A stretch of 64,000 nucleotides of DNA from Ailurus styani (GCA_002007465.1 LNAC01000032.1:1683297-1747296), one strand, 5' to 3'; positions 24,713 to 37,460 are shown, counted from the stretch's first letter. Numbers and translations: made by a program. Notes: generated from the sequence alone by a model not told the origin.

Positions 24713-24902
24713 TTTTTAAAGATTTTATTTATATGACAGAGAGAGAGAGATTACAAGTAGGCAGAGAGGCAGGCAGAGAGAGAGGAGGAAGCAGGCTCCC
24801 CGCCGAGCAGGGAGCCTGATGTGGGGCTCGATCCCAAGATCCTGAGATCATGACCTGAGCCGAAGGCAGAGGCTTTAACCCACTGAGCCACCCAGGCGCC
24901 CC
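24713..24902 (-). repeat. Can-SINE nested in the LINE-1, antisense
   Basis: TTTTTTTAAAGATTTTATTT start, GATTACAAGTAGGCAGAG, and an end at CCACCCAGGCGCCCC. The 11-bp duplication TGTTGAAGATT is at 24702-24712 and 24903-24913, so this SINE is younger than the L1. Confidence 0.95.
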
Positions 24903-25072
24903 TGTTGAAGATTATTTGACCATAGAGTTGAGGTTCCATATCTGGACTCTCCACTCTGTTACATTGGTCTATGTGTCTGTTTTTGTGCCAGTATCATGCA
25001 GTCTTGGTGATCACAGCTTTGTAGTAAAGCTTGAAATCAGGCAATGTGATGCCCCCAGCTGTATTTTTTTCA

Positions 25073-26604
25073 ATAATAATGAAAGTCTCTGAGGGAGGAC
25101 ATAAAAGTGTCTGCTCATGAGAAGATATGTGAAAAGTGGGGTTTTGATACACCCTTATCTTTTGTTTATTTTGTCACCTAATACCAATTCTTATGACTGA
25201 TTCCTCCATCAAACATGATTATGTTCATGTCTTGAATTTAGTCCCACGTTTATGGAATAACTTAAAATTCCTGCTTTATCTGTTCGTATGTATATCTAGT
25301 TCTAAAGTGTTTCCCATTTTAAAGTATGTATAGACTACTTATCTAGCAATTAAGTATTTTGTTACAAGAGGATAGAAAGTGCCTATAAATTACTTGAAAA
25401 TTACATTTTAAGCAAAATAGAGACTAATAGCAATATTCTGTCCTGGTTATTGAGACTGCCACCGTAGGTACTAGCAATGCAATAAATGTCGGTGTTTTCT
25501 GGATTTTGACTTGATATTTGGCTATCATATTCCCTTCATAAAAGTGTAAGATGATGTTGCTATCTGGGAAATGTTGCCTTTAGAGGACCTGACTGTATCT
25601 GTTACTGAGAAACTCAATCACCTATTTTGGTGAAGTTGCATTTTCTTTGTCTTTTTCCTTTTTTGTTAAGGATACATATAAGAAAAAAACTCACCTCTAC
25701 TATTTGGTCTTAGGGGAACTATTTCAGGTAGGAATGCATGAATTGGAATCACCAGTTTTTTAAAGTCACGGGCATGGTCCTTGTAGCCTTATTAAGAAAG
25801 AAACTGTGCTAGTAAAGCCTAATGCTACTAGGACTGAATAATATCGATGGCATTCTGATAACTTTGTAAAATTTGCTAAAACAAGCTCAGTGTTCTTAAA
25901 AATGAAAGTTTGTGACTTTCTTGAACTCTAAGTCTCCACTGAGTGGCTAAATGATGGTATTATCATAGTGCGAATCATTTAGTCATATTCTCATAACCAA
26001 TCATACATAAACTCCCTTTGGATCTTATGTTAATTTCATTAAACTAAGTCGTGTCATCAGGAATCCATCTGCCTTTGAATTAGATTTGGACACGGTTTAT
26101 GTAGTGTGAGAGAACACTTTGGGTTTTACACATTAGCTAATGCTGTTTAATGTTTTCGTATTATTTGGCACATCTACGTTGTACACTTTGTTTTCTATGA
26201 CAGTAATAGCAATTTTCCAGAGTAGTTGTTTATTTCCCCTTTAAAGCAAAATAAGCCAGTACTGTTGTGTGTATGGGACTTTGGTGGGGGTGGGGGGCCG
26301 TAGGAGGGATGGAGAAGGGACTAGAATTGACCTTATTTTCTGGAGCTACTTTGATTCACTTTTCAACTAGTTCAAACGGTTACATAAATATTGACTGTTG
26401 ACCCTGCCTCGATAATCTACATCTCAATTTTCTGTGAGTTGAATGATTAGGATTTGAACAACAGGACATTGTTTCTGTATATTAAACTCCTATTTTTAGT
26501 TGTGGATATTGTGTCATGGAAATGACACTGAAAAATTAGTAGAATCCAATCCAAGTAGAATCCTGAACAGCAGAATAGAAGAAGCTTGAAGATAAAGATC
26601 TATG
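25073..26604. other. Unique AT-rich intron sequence
   Basis: It contains a G-rich patch at 26284-26297. No repeat or exon recognised. Confidence 0.45.
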
Positions 26605-26615
26605 TGGGGTCTTTA

Positions 26616-26848
26616 GATCCCTGGGTGGCTCAGCTTGTTAAAGCATCTGTCGTCAGTCAGCTCAGGTCATGATCCCAGGACCTTGGGATAGAGCCCCACC
26701 ATCAGGCTGCTCAGCAGGGAGTCTGCTTCTTCCTCTCCTCTGCCACTTCCCCTACTTGTGTACTTTCTCTCTCTCTTTCTGTCAAATAAATAAATAAATA
26801 AATAAATAAACAAATAAATAAATAAATAAAATCTTTTTAAAAAAAAAG
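26616..26848 (+). repeat. Can-SINE, sense, with expanded (AAAT)n tail
   Basis: The head is decayed (TCCCTGGGTGGCTCAGCTTG). The body duplicates CAGTCAGCTCAGG locally. The tail has about 13 AAAT units before AAAATCTTTTT and an A run. Confidence 0.9.
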
Positions 26849-26850
26849 AT

Positions 26851-27436
26851 ATGATCTATGAGAAGATGTTTTTAAAAATTGAGCATAGCCACCCTTGACA
26901 GAAAGCAACCAGGAAAGATATGATAGCATCTTAAAGTTTGTAAGTTAATGCTGGAACCAGTACAAGAACATGGATTATCAGTAGGCTACAAAAATAGATA
27001 AGGCTGCAATATTCCAAAGGATATATTTTGTTGTGGTTCAGAGCTAAATCTTAAATATCTAGCAATCAACAATGAAATGCTATTAATAAAGCCAAAATTC
27101 CAGAGGACGTTTATTAAAGGTCTTTTGCAATTGTGTTTTCTTTTTGAATAAGTAAATATGAGGTAGAGAAGCCAGCTCAAAGGATGAAAATGAGTTTGTC
27201 CTTATAGAATCTCTGGTTTAACAGATCTCGATGTCTTCATGGTGAGCATGATGGAGGTTATCTCTAGGGGCATTTCCAAACCCTAGAGGGATTTTAATAG
27301 AAGATAAGTAGCAGAAATTATGTTCAGGAAATAAAAAGTGGTCAAGGTGTTTGTTTATTCTGAAATAGGACTCTTAGGGCTTCGTTTCTCTGCTTCCTAC
27401 ACCACTCTACCCCTGCTGCCATTCACCTAACAGACA
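26851..27436. other. Unique intron sequence
   Basis: Nothing recognised. Confidence 0.4.
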
Positions 27437-27440
27437 TACA

Positions 27441-27485
<45 letters not shown>

Positions 27486-27502
27486 GCAGACACACGCACG
27501 CA
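27437..27502. repeat. (CA)n microsatellite
   Basis: Perfect CA units followed by CGCA and GACA variants. Confidence 0.95.
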
Positions 27503-28540
27503 CATATGTACTCACACAGTTTATCAGAGGTTCTCTGAGATAGCCCAGATTGTATGTATAAGAGTATAGTGATCCCATCTGGAAAATGTGGTGAATAATG
27601 GTAAATTTGTCCACAGAGAAAAGCTCCAACCTGATAAAACTGGATTGCAGGTACCAGCCCAGAACACAGTGGAGGAATGGAATAAGCCATTAAATCCTAC
27701 ACCATGTTGCAGAGTCAGAGCACTCATGTTGGGAGTTGGAATGGGATAGTGCTGAGCAGTATAAAGTTTTATGTGGGCCCCCTATAGAGTTATGTAACTG
27801 ATTTAGCACATCTGGGCAAGGAATAGCTTGGCAACTATCACAGTGATTGCAACATTTATTATTGAGAAATAAGACATCTTGGTGAGGTTGGGGGTCTGTA
27901 GTGGTCATGATGCTTGTCATTTCAGAGTAATAAAAAGGTTTTAAAAAGAAGACAGAAAACTTGCAGAGGGTTTTGCAAGCTGAGAATGTGAGTGGGTCTG
28001 CAATACAGACTTCACAGAGGACAGAAACAGTGAAATCACTATCAACCACCAGATTTGAGAGATACTCATATTGATCCTATAATTACTGAAAAAGCAAAGT
28101 TCCAAAATACGGGATCCTTATAAAATTAATGGATTATGCTTCACACTAGAAATAAAACTTCAGTGATACTACTAATCTCAAATACCAATTTTGAAAATAA
28201 CACAAAGAACTCTCCTTGTTTCACTCTCTCTCAAAGCTCACGCATATAAAGACATAAACTAAGTCTATAGAAGAGATAGAACTATTAAATACAAAATGTT
28301 CACCCTAATCTGGTTGAAGAAACGTGTGTGAAATTGAGGTAACATCTTTCATCTATTTACTTAAAAATTTCAAAATCAATGACATTATCTAGTGCTACCA
28401 TAGATGTAGAGGTTGGAACTGTCACATGTTTCTGGTCAGCTTCCACAAAAAGAATCTTTGACTCCCTTAGCTTAGGAGTCATATTTCTGATACTCTATTC
28501 CAAGGAAAATAGTCTCTGTTAAGAAAACAAAGTAAAACAA
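27503..28540. other. Unassigned intron sequence
   Basis: A minus-strand open frame of 119 codons (27690-28049) has no recognisable domain and no exon-like boundaries. Confidence 0.4.
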
Positions 28541-28544
28541 AACA

Positions 28545-28910
28545 CCCATTTAGTCTGTTTGGCCTCCTATAAAAAAATAATATAGACCAGATAGCTTATA
28601 AACAACAGAAATTTATTTTTCAGTTCAGGAGACTAGAAGTGCAAGGTCATAGCACCAGCATGGTCGAGTTTGGGTAAAAGCCTTCTTCTGGACTGCAGAC
28701 TGCCCATTTCTCACTGTGCCCTCATGTGGTGGAAGGGGCAAGGGATCTCTCTGGACCCTCTTCAATAAAGCCACTAATTTCATTCATGAAGATTCCTCCC
28801 TCATGACCTACTCACTTCCCAAAGGCTCCACCTCCCTAATACCATCCCCTTGTGGGTTAGGATTTCAACACATGGATTTAGGGGGATGCAAACCTTCAGA
28901 CCATAGCAAA
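28545..28910 (-). mobile_element. Solo LTR of the ERVL-MaLR group (MLT1/MST type), antisense
   Basis: 'ttagtctgtttggcctcctataaaa', 'ggcttataaacaacagaaatttatttttcag', 'cttcccaaaggctccacctccctaatacc' and 'aacacatggatttagggggatgca' are the antisense features of this ancient LTR. No internal retroviral sequence is attached. Confidence 0.8.
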
Positions 28911-28929
28911 ACATACATACAAGATAAGA

Positions 28930-29190
28930 TGTTCATCATGATATTGTTAGCAGTAGTCAAAATGTGTGGGCAACCAAAATGTTCAACAGGATGTCGGATT
29001 ATGTCATTTACTCTAAAATGAAATATTTAACCAAATATGAATAACAATGATTATGATGACTGATGCAATATGGAAAACGGTTTTTGTGTGAGATTGAGTA
29101 AGAAAAAAAGATTTAAAAAATCTTACATATGTAAAATAAATGCCAAATATATGGTTGTGAAAATATACCAAAGTGAAATAATTGTTGTGT
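28930..29190 (+). repeat. Ancient L1 3'-end fragment, sense
   Basis: 'gatgttcatcatgatattgttagcagtagtcaaaatg' and 'gcaaccaaaatgttcaacagga' resemble L1M sense sequence. Confidence 0.6.
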
Positions 29191-29502
29191 TAAGAAAACT
29201 GAGAATTTTAAAATTTTTCTTAATTTTCTAAATTTCTTGTCATATGATTATCTTGCTCTTATTTTTTAAATTCCGTCTTGTAAAACTTAGCTATTTAAGG
29301 TAAGTAGCATTATGCCTACCTTATAAGTGAATAAATAAAGCAAGTTTTCAAATGTTTAAGAGCCAGCAGCTTCCATATCTCCTAGACAATCTAATTCTCT
29401 CATTTTTCCCCTAGAAAAGAAAGTAAAGCCATAGATAGATACGGGTTTTTCATTTACAAAGAGCCTAGAAAGTGTGCTTGTTTGAGTTTGCACAGTGCCC
29501 TG

Positions 29503-29592
29503 ATCCATCCATCCATCCATCCTTCCATCTGTCCTCCCTCCTATCCTCCCTTCCTCCTTTCCTTCTCCTTCCCCTCCCTTCCACCCTCCCTC
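29503..29592. repeat. (CATC)n and pyrimidine-rich low complexity
   Basis: Five CATC units, then a C/T-only stretch of CCTCCCTTCC-like words. Confidence 0.92.
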
Positions 29593-31035
29593 CGTTTTCA
29601 GTCTGGCTGTCAAAAATGATAAATCTGTTGCATGTGCACCAGGCCCTTAGACTAAATATCCTACTTACCCGTTACTGGTGTTTTTTCATTGCATTTATCT
29701 TTTCATCCAGATATAATGATCCAAATGTTGTGTTGAGTTTGGGGAGCCTTTAATATGTCATTAGGAAGACCTTGATAAAAGAAAAGGGCAGGTGTTCCAC
29801 CTGTGAAAAGGCAATAATAGAGGGGATTGGTTTCCCAAGTCCAGCATGGGGCTTACTGCACTGGCCAGCTTCCAAGCTACCGAAGATATGCACAGCTGGC
29901 CTTGGAGGAGCCACCAAAGGCAACGGCACGTGCCCTAGTAGACTTCTGGGTATTTCGTAGAATAGGACCTAAACTTTAGAAAACAAGTTTTTGGTTTTAG
30001 CTTATTGTTGGAATCTTGGACATTCCTTTGGTGCCTCGGGCTATAGGTTACACAGTCTTGTTTACGGAAGTCTTGTTTAAGGAAGACAATGTCCTAGTAT
30101 CTTTGGTTTTATTTGAGATTTGACTCTCCTTTCAATTTCCTAAGACATACTTTGTGTTGTATTATTAGACTGGGAAAAAATTTTGCCTCACTAACCGCTT
30201 TTCTTCCATGTTTTCCTCCTATTCCATTTGCTTCTTTCCCTCTTTAAATCATTACCATAATCTTGGCCTCGAAAAATCAGCATAAGCCAAAGTCAGTCTC
30301 ATGAGGGAGATATTACTTTCATGTGTGGCCTAAACATAGCACATATACTACTCCCTGGAAAAGAAAACAAAAATTGCTCACCAGGAGATGGAGGATGTAT
30401 TCTTCTGTAAAGAGATTTTTTCCAGTGTGCTTTTTGATATCCTAAATGGTTCCCAATGTGATGAAACAAAATTTGGGTTCCCGTCTGGCACCATAGCATT
30501 AAAAAAAATTCCGTGACTCCAATTTTAAAATCCTGTGAAGATAAAACATTTTCAGGACTTTTCCGCCCTGAAGGTCAGAGTTACACTGTGTTTAGATGAG
30601 GAGGCTGCCCATTAAAGTGGGGAAGAGGCCAGACCTGGTCAGGGGACAGTGGAGACTCTCAGGAATTGTGCCTGTTCAAAAAGTATGGACATTTGAAGAA
30701 CACAAGTTCTAAAGATGATTTCTATGGTAAGTCAGATGAAAGAGGTGTTTCAAGAAGTTTTTATAGTTTTATTCTTATAGGATGGTCTCTTATAAACCTT
30801 CTTATACTTCCTGGAAAGTTGCAGGAGTAAGATAAAAAGCACAACTATCTCAAAAGAGTTCTCTCTTGGGATTTTTACTTCTTTGTTGCTATCTCACTCT
30901 GTGAAAGAGAAAGAAAATTTAAAGGCCACATGTGTCTACAGGAAAATCCTGATAAGAAATCACAAATATTGTGCAAGAATGAGAATAACTTTATCTGTAA
31001 ATGTTATACGACTAGTGACAAGACAAGATTTGATT
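29593..31035. other. Unique intron sequence
   Basis: No repeat family or exon recognised. Confidence 0.45.
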
Positions 31036-31039
31036 TTTA

Positions 31040-31480
31040 TGGCTCATTCATTCATACATTCACCAAATATCTATTAATACAGCATCATTCTCCTAGGCTC
31101 TAGGGCTCAAAGATGAATTGGATTGATTCCCTGTCCTCCAGTACTTGAGAATAGCAGGGGGAAGGTGACGTGTACAGGGAGGATTGTGATACAAACATGA
31201 TAAGTGCTATAATGATGATGGAGGTAGGCAGGATGGTATTCAAAATCTGACCAAATAGTATGGCACACGCACCAACATATTTGAATAGATACCAATCTCA
31301 GATATCAACCTCAACTCTGTTGAGAGTTTGAGAGCTCTCTTGTGGGCAAGTCTTTCCCCCTTTAATAGCCATTGTGTGTGGGGTTCCAGGGAGGCTTTAA
31401 GGAAGAAGTTGGGATGGTAGGATATTAAAAGGAGCAGTCCTTGGCAGGGAGGTACCCTCAAAACTGGCTAACTGATAACC
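31040..31480 (+). repeat. L2 LINE fragment
   Basis: 'ttcattcatacattcaccaaatatctattaatacagc', 'ctctagggctcaaagatgaattgg' and 'gataagtgctataatgatgatggaggtaggcagg' follow L2 order. Confidence 0.65.
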
Positions 31481-33600
31481 AGTGTTGTAGCAGTGACGTG
31501 TACCAGCTGGGAATCAGCTCTGGATCTGGAGTGTTACAATTCATTTGAAAATGAATGTCCAGATATTTCCATCACTGTTAATCTAGATTGCTGTCTATTT
31601 TAAATTCATTGAGTACATTTCTGCAGCTGTCACTAAGCTTTGCTTCAGATGATATATGTATCACCCCTAGGGCAGGTGGGACATGTAAAAACTTTGATGG
31701 GACTCTACTCAGCTTGAGGTTCTGGATTTAAGTGACTGATAGCATGTGTGGGTTCACCAAAGATATTACGATTACAAAAGAGTAGTTATGTACCACCTTT
31801 AATCTGACCATATTGCATTTCATCATTGGTTGCTCCAGTGAAATGAAAAACCTTGCCATAGAGTGAATACTTTAATCTATCGGCATGAAGAAGGCCTTGT
31901 CAGTCTTGGCTCAAAAATCTGGGATTCATGACTAAACTGGAGAACGTTTTTAAATAAAAATCAAGGTTATTCAGTAGTTATCCTTGTATGATTTCTTTTA
32001 AGTTAATATTAGATATTTTTGGTTATTTCAGTCAATAGAATAGAAGGAAGGAATAAAATTGGGATGAAATTTATTCTTTAAACACACATACGCATTTATA
32101 AAGTGCAAAAAAGGTATTTACCAGCCATTTGGCATTTTGAGGGTTACTGCATCAATATTTTATAGCACAACAAATACAACAAAAAGTTTCTGTCATGTAG
32201 CTATAGAAGACAGTTTTCTACACCCTTCAGTAACGTAGAGCTTACCTGGTTGGATTATAATTGACACAATGGAACAAAGACTGGCTATTGATTTATTACA
32301 ACTTGTGATGTAACTGAATGGAAGTGTTCCTACTTCTGAACATTTCTTCATGCGGGAGGCAGAGTGTGTAGCAAGATCAAACAACTGTGCTTCATGATTG
32401 TGTGTACTCAGGCAGGATGGTTAGGACTCCAGAGGGATTTGTGTGCCTGCATCATGCCCTGGGCACTTCCCCTCCTCAATCCCTGTGGAATTTCTCAGCT
32501 GCAGCCATCAGTCCGAGGGGTTAGATGAGCCTGAAAGAAGCAGGCCACATTGCTTTCATTCATTACCACTACCTCCTTCTTGCCACAGTTCTGAATAGCC
32601 AAACAGTTACTGGCTCAGGCTGACCTCCCTGTCATGATATGTGATACACCACTGCTCTGCATCTACCTTCTACCTCCTCAAGGCAGGACCTCTACCCCTG
32701 ATAGAGGAGAATATGGCAGTGGCTGCTATCGTTGTAACCACTTAGTGATAAACCTGCCTGTTTGATGTGAAATCAATTGACTTAACTGGTATTCTTGTAT
32801 TTACTTTGGTGTACCTAGACTTACCACAACTTTTGTATGGTATTAAAGAGCAGATGTAGCCATTAATTAGGCAATGCATTATTTTCATTTGTTTCTTCTA
32901 GAAGCATCTTGGTGGAAGGAGCTCTAGTACAATCTCTTCATATTACAGATAAGAGTTCTAAGATTCTGTAAAACTTAGTGACCACAAGGCATAAGAACTC
33001 TTTGGTTCTCAGTCTACTTATCCGTCTTTTTATTTCAAGGATGATTCAAATCAATATTTCACTGATAAAAATCCTGAATTAACTCATTGTATGTGAGTGG
33101 AAATAGTGGAAAGAATTTAATAGGTTTTAAAAGGGATCAATTGAAAGTTAAAAATAATGCTTACAAGTTTTACCTGTTTTGTGATTTGTTATCATATATT
33201 CTATGATATCATCATCAAGTTGTTAGCCATTTTACTTGGGTGGAACTTTGTAATTGTGTCCGTAAAACTAACCTTGAATGTTATAGATGTCCAAATTCAA
33301 GAGCAGTGTTTTCCAAATTTTGGAGCTTGCAACTTTGTTGTAAAGATCTGTGCATCACATCTTGAAAGAAGAAATGCAGACTGCACAGAATCTAATTCAT
33401 ATTAACATGCTGATATTCTGATACTGTTTCCAAGGTTGACATCTGACCATTATACTGATGATAGAAATACATTTTGTTTAATCTACCCAGCAAATATAAA
33501 CCCTGTCACCTATTTTTTAGTCTGTAAGACTCAAATATGTGGAGCTATCTTTGATGTTCAGCCTCTTTTATTCATCCCCCACATCAGATTGAGCCTTCAT
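31481..33600. other. Mostly unassigned intron sequence
   Basis: The stretch 32440-32760 is more GC-rich than its surroundings. I recognise no family or exon in it. Confidence 0.4.
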
Positions 33601-33614
33601 ACTTGATGCTTCTT

Positions 33615-33643
33615 TTTTTTTTAAAAAAAGATTTCATTTCTTT

Positions 33644-33676
<33 letters not shown>

Positions 33677-33851
33677 CATGTGCCTGTGCATGAGTTGGGG
33701 GAGGGGTAGAGGGAGAGGAGAGAGAGAATCTCAAGACGACTCTGGGCTGAGTGGGGAGCTGATGTGGGGCTTTGTCTCTCAACCCTGAGATCATGACCTG
33801 AACCGAAATCAAGAGTTGGATGCTTAGCTAACTGAGTGACTCAGATGCCCC
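33615..33851 (-). repeat. Can-SINE, antisense, older subtype with (GA)n expansion
   Basis: The GAGAGA run near the tail has grown to about 15 GA units. The end is GTGACTCAGATGCCCC. Approximate duplications ACTTGATGCTTCTT at 33601 and CTTGATTCTTCTTA at 33852. Confidence 0.9.
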
Positions 33852-33866
33852 TTGATTCTTCTTATC

Positions 33867-34422
33867 AAAATTACTTTTAGTATTTAATTTTTGTCCCACT
33901 GCTACTATACTCTTTATTACTTTATGCCTTAATTCTTGTAAGAGACTCTAGTTGACTTTGCTAACTCCCAAAAGGTTAGTCCTCCCAAAATACCTTCTTC
34001 ATGTCATGATTTCCTAATGTCTTCTCTTGCCACTCGAGGCCTTCTATAATCTAGACCCACCTTACTTACCTAACCTTATTTTAAACAAAAGTTCCCATTC
34101 CAGTGAAGGTGGTCTCATGGTTAGTTGCACCAGACGTAGCTAGCTCACTGTGTTTATTCATGTCTATTCTAGATCCTGCCTTATCCTCTTTTTTTGTTTA
34201 CTCTTTAAGTTAAGCTAAGTTTTACCTCTCTGAGAAGCTTTTCTCAATTCTCTTCTTTGAGCGTCTATGGTATAACCAATGCCATGCACAGTATAACATT
34301 GTATTATATACTGGTTAACGTTATTCTTTCATTGTTTTTGTGTTAGGCCTTATATCTCTAACAAGATCACGAGATCTTTTCAGGAAGAAACCATGCATAT
34401 ATACTACTGATAGCATATGGAA
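33867..34422. other. Unassigned intron sequence
   Basis: Nothing recognised. Confidence 0.4.
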
Positions 34423-34438
34423 TTCTCGTCTGTTCTTT

Positions 34439-34635
34439 TTTTTTTTTTAGGTTTATTTATTTATTTGACACACAGAGAGAGATCACAAGTAGGCAGAGAG
34501 GCAGGCAGAGAGAGGAGGAGGAAGCAGGCTCCCTGCTGAGCAGGGAGCTGGATGTGGGGCTCGATCCCAGGACCCTGAGATCATGACCTGAACCGAAGGC
34601 AGAGGCTTTAACCCACTGAGCCACCCAGGCGCCCC
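34439..34635 (-). repeat. Can-SINE, antisense, younger subtype
   Basis: The end is CCACCCAGGCGCCCC. Target duplications TTCTCGTCTGTTCTTT at 34423-34438 and TTCTTGTCTGTTCTTT at 34636-34651 differ at one base. Confidence 0.95.
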
Positions 34636-34651
34636 TTCTTGTCTGTTCTTT

Positions 34652-36154
34652 GACTTAAAGTATTTTAAAAGTCAACAAGTTTTTAGATATGTTCACCTTT
34701 ATCTCAGCATAAAATATTCAGAAAACAATCAAATTCAATCATATCTAGGGGATTTATTTCATTTATAGGAATCCTTTTTTACGCTATTAAAAACTAACTT
34801 CAAAGCTTACCAGTAAAACTTAAGAACTTCTTTATAATGATTATGAAATGAAGAGGCTAAATATGAAGAATGATTAATCATGCATGACCTGATTAAGTCA
34901 TACATATTCATAAATATGCATGTGGAGGGAGTATAGGTAATGTCGAAATGGATTAAGATCCTAATTTTCTCACTTTTGTTCATGCTCAAATATAGATATG
35001 GAGAACCACTAAACACGAAAATGCATACTACTGAACATTTTACACAAAGCTATTTGTGTAAAAAATTTATTTTATTGATTTTGTACACTTATTTAAGACA
35101 CAATCTTTTGTGTCTTGAAAGACACATAATGGGCCCGCTTGTTCGCACATGAAAAATATGAGTCCTTTTACTAAGGAGCATAAAATAGATTTTATGGTAC
35201 CAGTTCCATTTCTGAGCGTCATGGCTCCATCTATATTTACCACAGTTAACATTTCCCTTGAAAGTTTTTCCTCTAATGTTGCTTGGTATCATAATAAAAT
35301 GCCATATTTAAAAACTATTCTATTTTATGTAAAGCTGTTATGAGAGCAAGTTGCTAAATAAAAGGACTCAAATTCTACTTTGAAATTACCGTCTCCCTCA
35401 TAACCTAAGTTGTAACTCTTGAACTTTCACCCCTGATAGTTAGTTCCAGAGCTCCTGGTCTACTCTAACAGAGGTTTTTCATAAGTCCTTTAAAGTTGAT
35501 TGGCATTGGTAGTTAGGTCTTAGACATTTTACTTATTGGCCTCTGACACACATCTAACTGTTGGCATGCTTTGAGGTTCTCATCTTGGTTAGAACAAAAG
35601 ATGTCAGATAAATAGCCAGTATGACTTTAGTGGATGTTTTCCTTATTGTTTAAAACCATAAGAGTGTGTGTCTCCCAAAATAAAAGACTGTCTTTTTTTT
35701 TAAAGTTCGTATTAGTTCCTGTACAACATAGAAAAAAACCCTCAATTTGCAAAGTTAAAATTGTATTCTTGGATTGGCCCTTCTGCAGTTTCATTGGAAA
35801 ATGTTTGCTTGCTGTGTGATGGATATAGCAGCATTGAAGTGCCAGAGTTATTGTGCAGTCATATGGGGAAACATTTTATTCATAGAAGTCTACTCATAAT
35901 GTTTTTGTTTTCTAGGGAATTTGTCTGTCAGGATGAATCTGAGATTTAACTGTAAGGAAACAACTGTGTTTGTTTTGAAGGAGGCAATGAAACTCTGTGG
36001 GGTGGTTAGGAGATTTCAAGTATCTCTTTAATGGCCAAATGGGACTGGATTTTCTGGTGAAGCTCACCTATATTAGCATTTCTATGGAAGGCCAGCCGTT
36101 ATCCTAACCTGTACTAAATTTTGTTCTCAGTTAGTTTAACAAGATAATTTGACA
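34652..36154. other. Unique AT-rich intron sequence
   Basis: Overlapping short open frames near 35.1-35.3 kb on both strands show no domain. No exon or repeat recognised. Confidence 0.45.
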
Positions 36155-36535
36155 TTTTGTAGAGCACTTTTCATATGTATGACATTTCAAATACTTCATA
36201 GCATTGAGCAAATTAGTTCCTTACATAGGCAAATAGTAGCTCCTCCTTAAACTATAGTTTAAAGTAGGAAATGCCAGGGTGCCTGGGTGGCTCAGTGGGT
36301 TAAAGCCTCTGCTTTTGGCTCAGGTCATGATCTCAACATCCTGAGATCGAGGCCAGCATTGGGCTCTCTGCTCAGCAGGGAGCCTGCTTCCTCCTCTCCC
36401 TGTCTCTCTGCCTGCCTCTCTGCCTACTTGTAATCTCTCTGTGTCAAATAAAATAAATAAAATCTTTAAAAAAAAATTAAATAAAAGTAGGAAATGCCAT
36501 TCCTATTCCTATTTAGGAAACTGAGAATAATGGTA
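36155..36535 (-). repeat. MIR SINE, antisense, split by a younger SINE
   Basis: 'agagcacttttcatatgtatgacatttcaaatacttcatag' on the left and 'cctatttaggaaactgagaataatgg' on the right read as one antisense MIR once the SINE at 36277-36483 is removed. Confidence 0.6.
36277..36483 (+). repeat. Can-SINE, sense, with perfect 16-bp target duplication
   Basis: It opens GGGTGCCTGGGTGGCTCAGT and has the TCTGCCTACTTGTAATCTCT phrase. AAAGTAGGAAATGCCA is identical at 36261-36276 and 36484-36499. A young insertion into a MIR. Confidence 0.97.
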
Positions 36536-36989
36536 AAAAAAGAAATGTGTACTTTTGCTTCATAGCCATGTTAAAATGTTTATTAAACTGGTAGTGATAC
36601 TGCAAAAAGACAGAATTTATAGTGCAACAGAATTAGTTCTTGGGTATGTTGGAGAAAAGACTGGCGAGGAAAATGGGCCAAATACATGGCAAGGGAGAAA
36701 GAATTGTTACTATTACACTGTCTTCTTGAAATTAAGTTTAAGTAAGGAGAGGACAGGAATTATGAAAGACCAGGGATTAGGCATGGAGAATTGGGTTTGA
36801 GAAATAGTGGGACTGGGTTTTCCTTGTGGGAAAACCTTGTCTACTGGGCCAGTAAGTACTTCCTTTCATATTTCTGTGGAAACGTGTTGATCAATGAAAT
36901 CGTATGATGAAAATATACTAAAATGATTACCTTTGTACTTGTAGGCAGACGGTTTTGAGAGAGATCAGTAAGAATTGAGACCTAAGGAG

Positions 36990-37105
36990 CAAAGATCTAA
37001 ACTCTCTGAGGTAGATATTATCTACATTTTGTAGAGGATGAACTGGGTTTTGCAAGGTTAATCCATCCAAAGTCATGCAGCTAGTGTGTTGCAGAATAAG
37101 GTTCA
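36990..37105 (-). repeat. MIR fragment, antisense
   Basis: 'ctctgaggtagatattatctacattttgtagaggatgaactggg' and 'ccaaagtcatgcagctagt' match antisense MIR. Confidence 0.75.
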
Positions 37106-37224
37106 AACATGTGTCCCTCTGACTGGTTTCAAAAATTATACTCCACTGGGTTTTGTTTATTTTTTAACCAGAACAAATACCATGAAACTGTTATTGTTAC
37201 CTTCGCCTTTTTTTTTAAAGTCAT

Positions 37225-37305
37225 CCATTTAACTAATATTGAGTTATGTCCCAGGTACAGAGAACACAACAGTGAAAAAGGCACCATTCCTCATTTTTAA
37301 AGACC
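37225..37305 (+). repeat. L2 fragment
   Basis: 'ttgagttatgtcccaggtacagagaacacaacagtgaaaaaggc' resembles the L2 phrase on increasing then 'gcagtgaacaagac'. Confidence 0.5.
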
Positions 37306-37369
37306 AATATTTTTTTATTTGTTTCACTCTCAATACTTATATATAGCAGACTTGTTAAAACTGGTATGC

Positions 37370-37460
37370 ATGCTGTAGTTAACAATACTGTATTGTACAC
37401 TTAAAATTCTGTAAAGAGGGTAGATCGCACATTAAGTGTTCTTACCATCAATAAAAAAAG
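37370..37460 (+). repeat. L1 3'-terminal fragment, sense
   Basis: 'tgtagttaacaatactgtattgtacactt', 'agagggtagatc' and 'gtgttcttaccatcaataaaaaaag' are a common sense L1 3' end. Confidence 0.6.

Larger units (their letters stand above)
23337..25072 (-). mobile_element. 5'-truncated LINE-1, antisense, with ORF2 C-terminus
   Basis: A T-rich tract, the carnivore L1 3' UTR ('ccaagattcattgtttatgcacc', 'gtgccctccttaatacccacc') and the end of ORF2 are present. On the minus strand 24231-23647 is one open frame of 194 residues with typical ORF2 end motifs such as [15 protein letters not shown] [18 protein letters not shown] and [16 protein letters not shown]. Upstream of about 24231 the same ORF2 continues in broken frames to about 25065. 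A SINE at 24713-24902 splits it. Reverse transcriptase and endonuclease domains are missing, so the copy cannot move on its own. Confidence 0.92.

Noticed and set aside
27690..28049. Minus-strand open frame of 119 codons
   Set aside because: Cysteine- and histidine-containing but with no finger spacing or known motif, and no exon-like boundaries.
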